Part shown: one piece after another, positions 4,473-5,184 of the stretch
Position numbering within the stretch: position 1 is the stretch's first letter
How the letters are laid out: each line of letters opens with the position of its first letter
Source: Syntrophomonadaceae bacterium
GTDB lineage: Bacteria > Bacillota > Dethiobacteria > DTU022
Assembly: GCA_003552365.1 (NCBI GenBank)
Contig: PUKR01000284.1
Span: 1 to 5,184, forward strand
Length of the DNA: 5,184 nucleotides
Direction: 5' to 3'
Notes under the pieces: generated by a model
What the model was told of the DNA's origin: nothing
The model's input: only the letters and a program-made list of their open reading frames with translations
Database searches by the model: none
Made by a program: the position numbers and the translations under genes

Positions 4473-5184
4473 TCTAAAATAGCCCTGATTTTGTTAGCAT
4501 ACTCCTCGCTTTCTTGATCACCGGCAATCAGCTCAATTTGTCCGGGGTCACTTGCCCCCAGCCCAAGCTCTACGGCTCTTTTAATCTGCTCCTGTTCAAA
4601 AATCGGGGTCTCCATAATTTTAGGGGTGGAACCAAGCTCTTTCAACACTGCCAACCCTACCGCGTCGATTGCGACCCGGTCCGTTCCGGCAATAAATAGG
4701 TCCGCTCTTTTTCTTTTGCCGGTCATCGGCCCTTCTTCGACAAATGCCTCCATGGCATCCAGGACTATCAAATCAGGCTTGTACCCGTAATTGATTTCTG
4801 CAATCATTTTTTCCATGTGCGGAGACGAGTGTAGTTCTTTCATATAACCGGTCCCGGCCTTGGGCACAATCCCCACAGCCAGTTTTAAAGAAATCGTGAA
4901 GACTCCCCCGAACTGGTGCGTTTTCAGACAGGGGGTTGCTACTATGCATTCAGCTTCGTTTAAAAACCTGGGCACTAAAAAACCGTCTTCCCAGTGGCTA
5001 CCCGGGGGATCAACCTTAACTAAATCTTCAGGCTTGAGTTGATCAAGGTTAACCATATTTGCCCCCAGCTCTTCAGCTATTTTATCGGCACCGAGGGTTT
5101 CGATAACCTCCCCGCTATCAACAGGGCCGCTTCTTTCGGCAATGGTTATTTCGCTAGAACCCATATCGTCAATGTATTTGATTA
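4463..5184 (-). CDS. DUF362 family protein, C-terminal part (start lies beyond the right edge)
   Basis: A leftward gene of the DUF362 (COG2006) family; no established reaction is known for it. The frame is open right to the window edge. Upstream of the Met at 5164 it reads I-K-Y-I-D-D, matching the usual run into the M-G-S-S-E-I-T-I-A-E-R-S-G block, so that Met is internal. Counted from it, conserved blocks are A76-T-P-C-L-K-T-H83, then T90-I-S-L-K-L-A-V-G-I-V-P, D136-A-M-E-A...G145-P-M-T-G, and A159-G-T-D-R-V-A-I-D-A. The lysine of S-L-K is followed by Leu where many members have Asn. Two cysteines (C73, C79) are visible, but no four-cysteine ferredoxin motif occurs here; some relatives carry such a domain elsewhere. 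It is probably cytosolic, as no membrane segment is visible. It ends 6 nt from the stop codon of the acetyltransferase gene. Confidence 0.9.
   Translation of the reverse strand, partial: IKYIDDMGSSEITIAERSGPVDSGEVIETLGADKIAEELGANMVNLDQLKPEDLVKVDPPGSHWEDGFLVPRFLNEAECIVATPCLKTHQFGGVFTISLKLAVGIVPKAGTGYMKELHSSPHMEKMIAEINYGYKPDLIVLDAMEAFVEEGPMTGKRKRADLFIAGTDRVAIDAVGLAVLKELGSTPKIMETPIFEQEQIKRAVELGLGASDPGQIELIAGDQESEEYANKIRAILDQR

Noticed and set aside
4514..5042. Rightward frames at 4514-4699 and 4860-5042
   Set aside because: Both are antisense to the clearly recognisable DUF362 coding region.
5162..5164. ATG at 5164 as the start of the DUF362 gene
   Set aside because: The frame stays open to the window edge and the upstream codons read like the family's conserved sequence, so the gene is cut by the window.

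Overview
The window looks like chromosomal DNA of a low-to-moderate GC Gram-positive bacterium. I would guess an anaerobic member of the Clostridia, perhaps related to Desulfotomaculum or Pelotomaculum. The basis is the strong AGGAGG-type ribosome sites, textbook sigma-A promoters, a feoA-feoB pair without feoC, and a DUF362 gene next door. This placement is inference from gene style, not from a marker gene.

Layout, left to right. (1) At the left edge is the start of a leftward gene; only its signal peptide (about 25 residues) lies in the window, driven by a perfect TTGACA-17-TATAAT promoter at 171-199. (2) 326-814 is a leftward acyl-CoA thioesterase of the YkhA/YciA hot-dog type, with its own promoter at 869-898. 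(3) 830-1355 has no convincing gene. It holds repeated and inverted short motifs (1049-1169), then a strong rightward promoter (1180-1208) with an 18-bp dyad at its start site, and a leader of about 140 nt with a hairpin plus T8 tract. (4) 1356-3479 is feoA-feoB, a ferrous-iron (or related divalent metal) uptake operon. (5) 3572-4456 is a two-part GNAT acetyltransferase on the same strand. (6) 4463-5184 is the C-terminal part of a DUF362 protein on the opposite strand; its start lies beyond the right edge, and it converges on the GNAT gene with only 6 nt between the stop codons.

How the genes work together: FeoA and FeoB form one transport unit, with FeoB as the GTP-dependent membrane permease and FeoA as its small cytosolic SH3-like partner. 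The leader appears to be controlled by a repressor binding a GTTAG-N6-CTAAC dyad, possibly together with transcription attenuation. No functional link of the thioesterase, GNAT or DUF362 genes to iron uptake can be shown from this window.

The most unusual feature is FeoB itself. It carries a cysteine-rich, proline/lysine/glutamate-rich insertion inside its G domain right after switch II (six cysteines between residues 63 and 92). It also has a shortened region after the G domain, and an IPCISQTG segment where well-studied FeoB proteins have a CSARLPVY-type second gate. This suggests a divergent FeoB subfamily whose GTPase may be coupled to metal or redox state.
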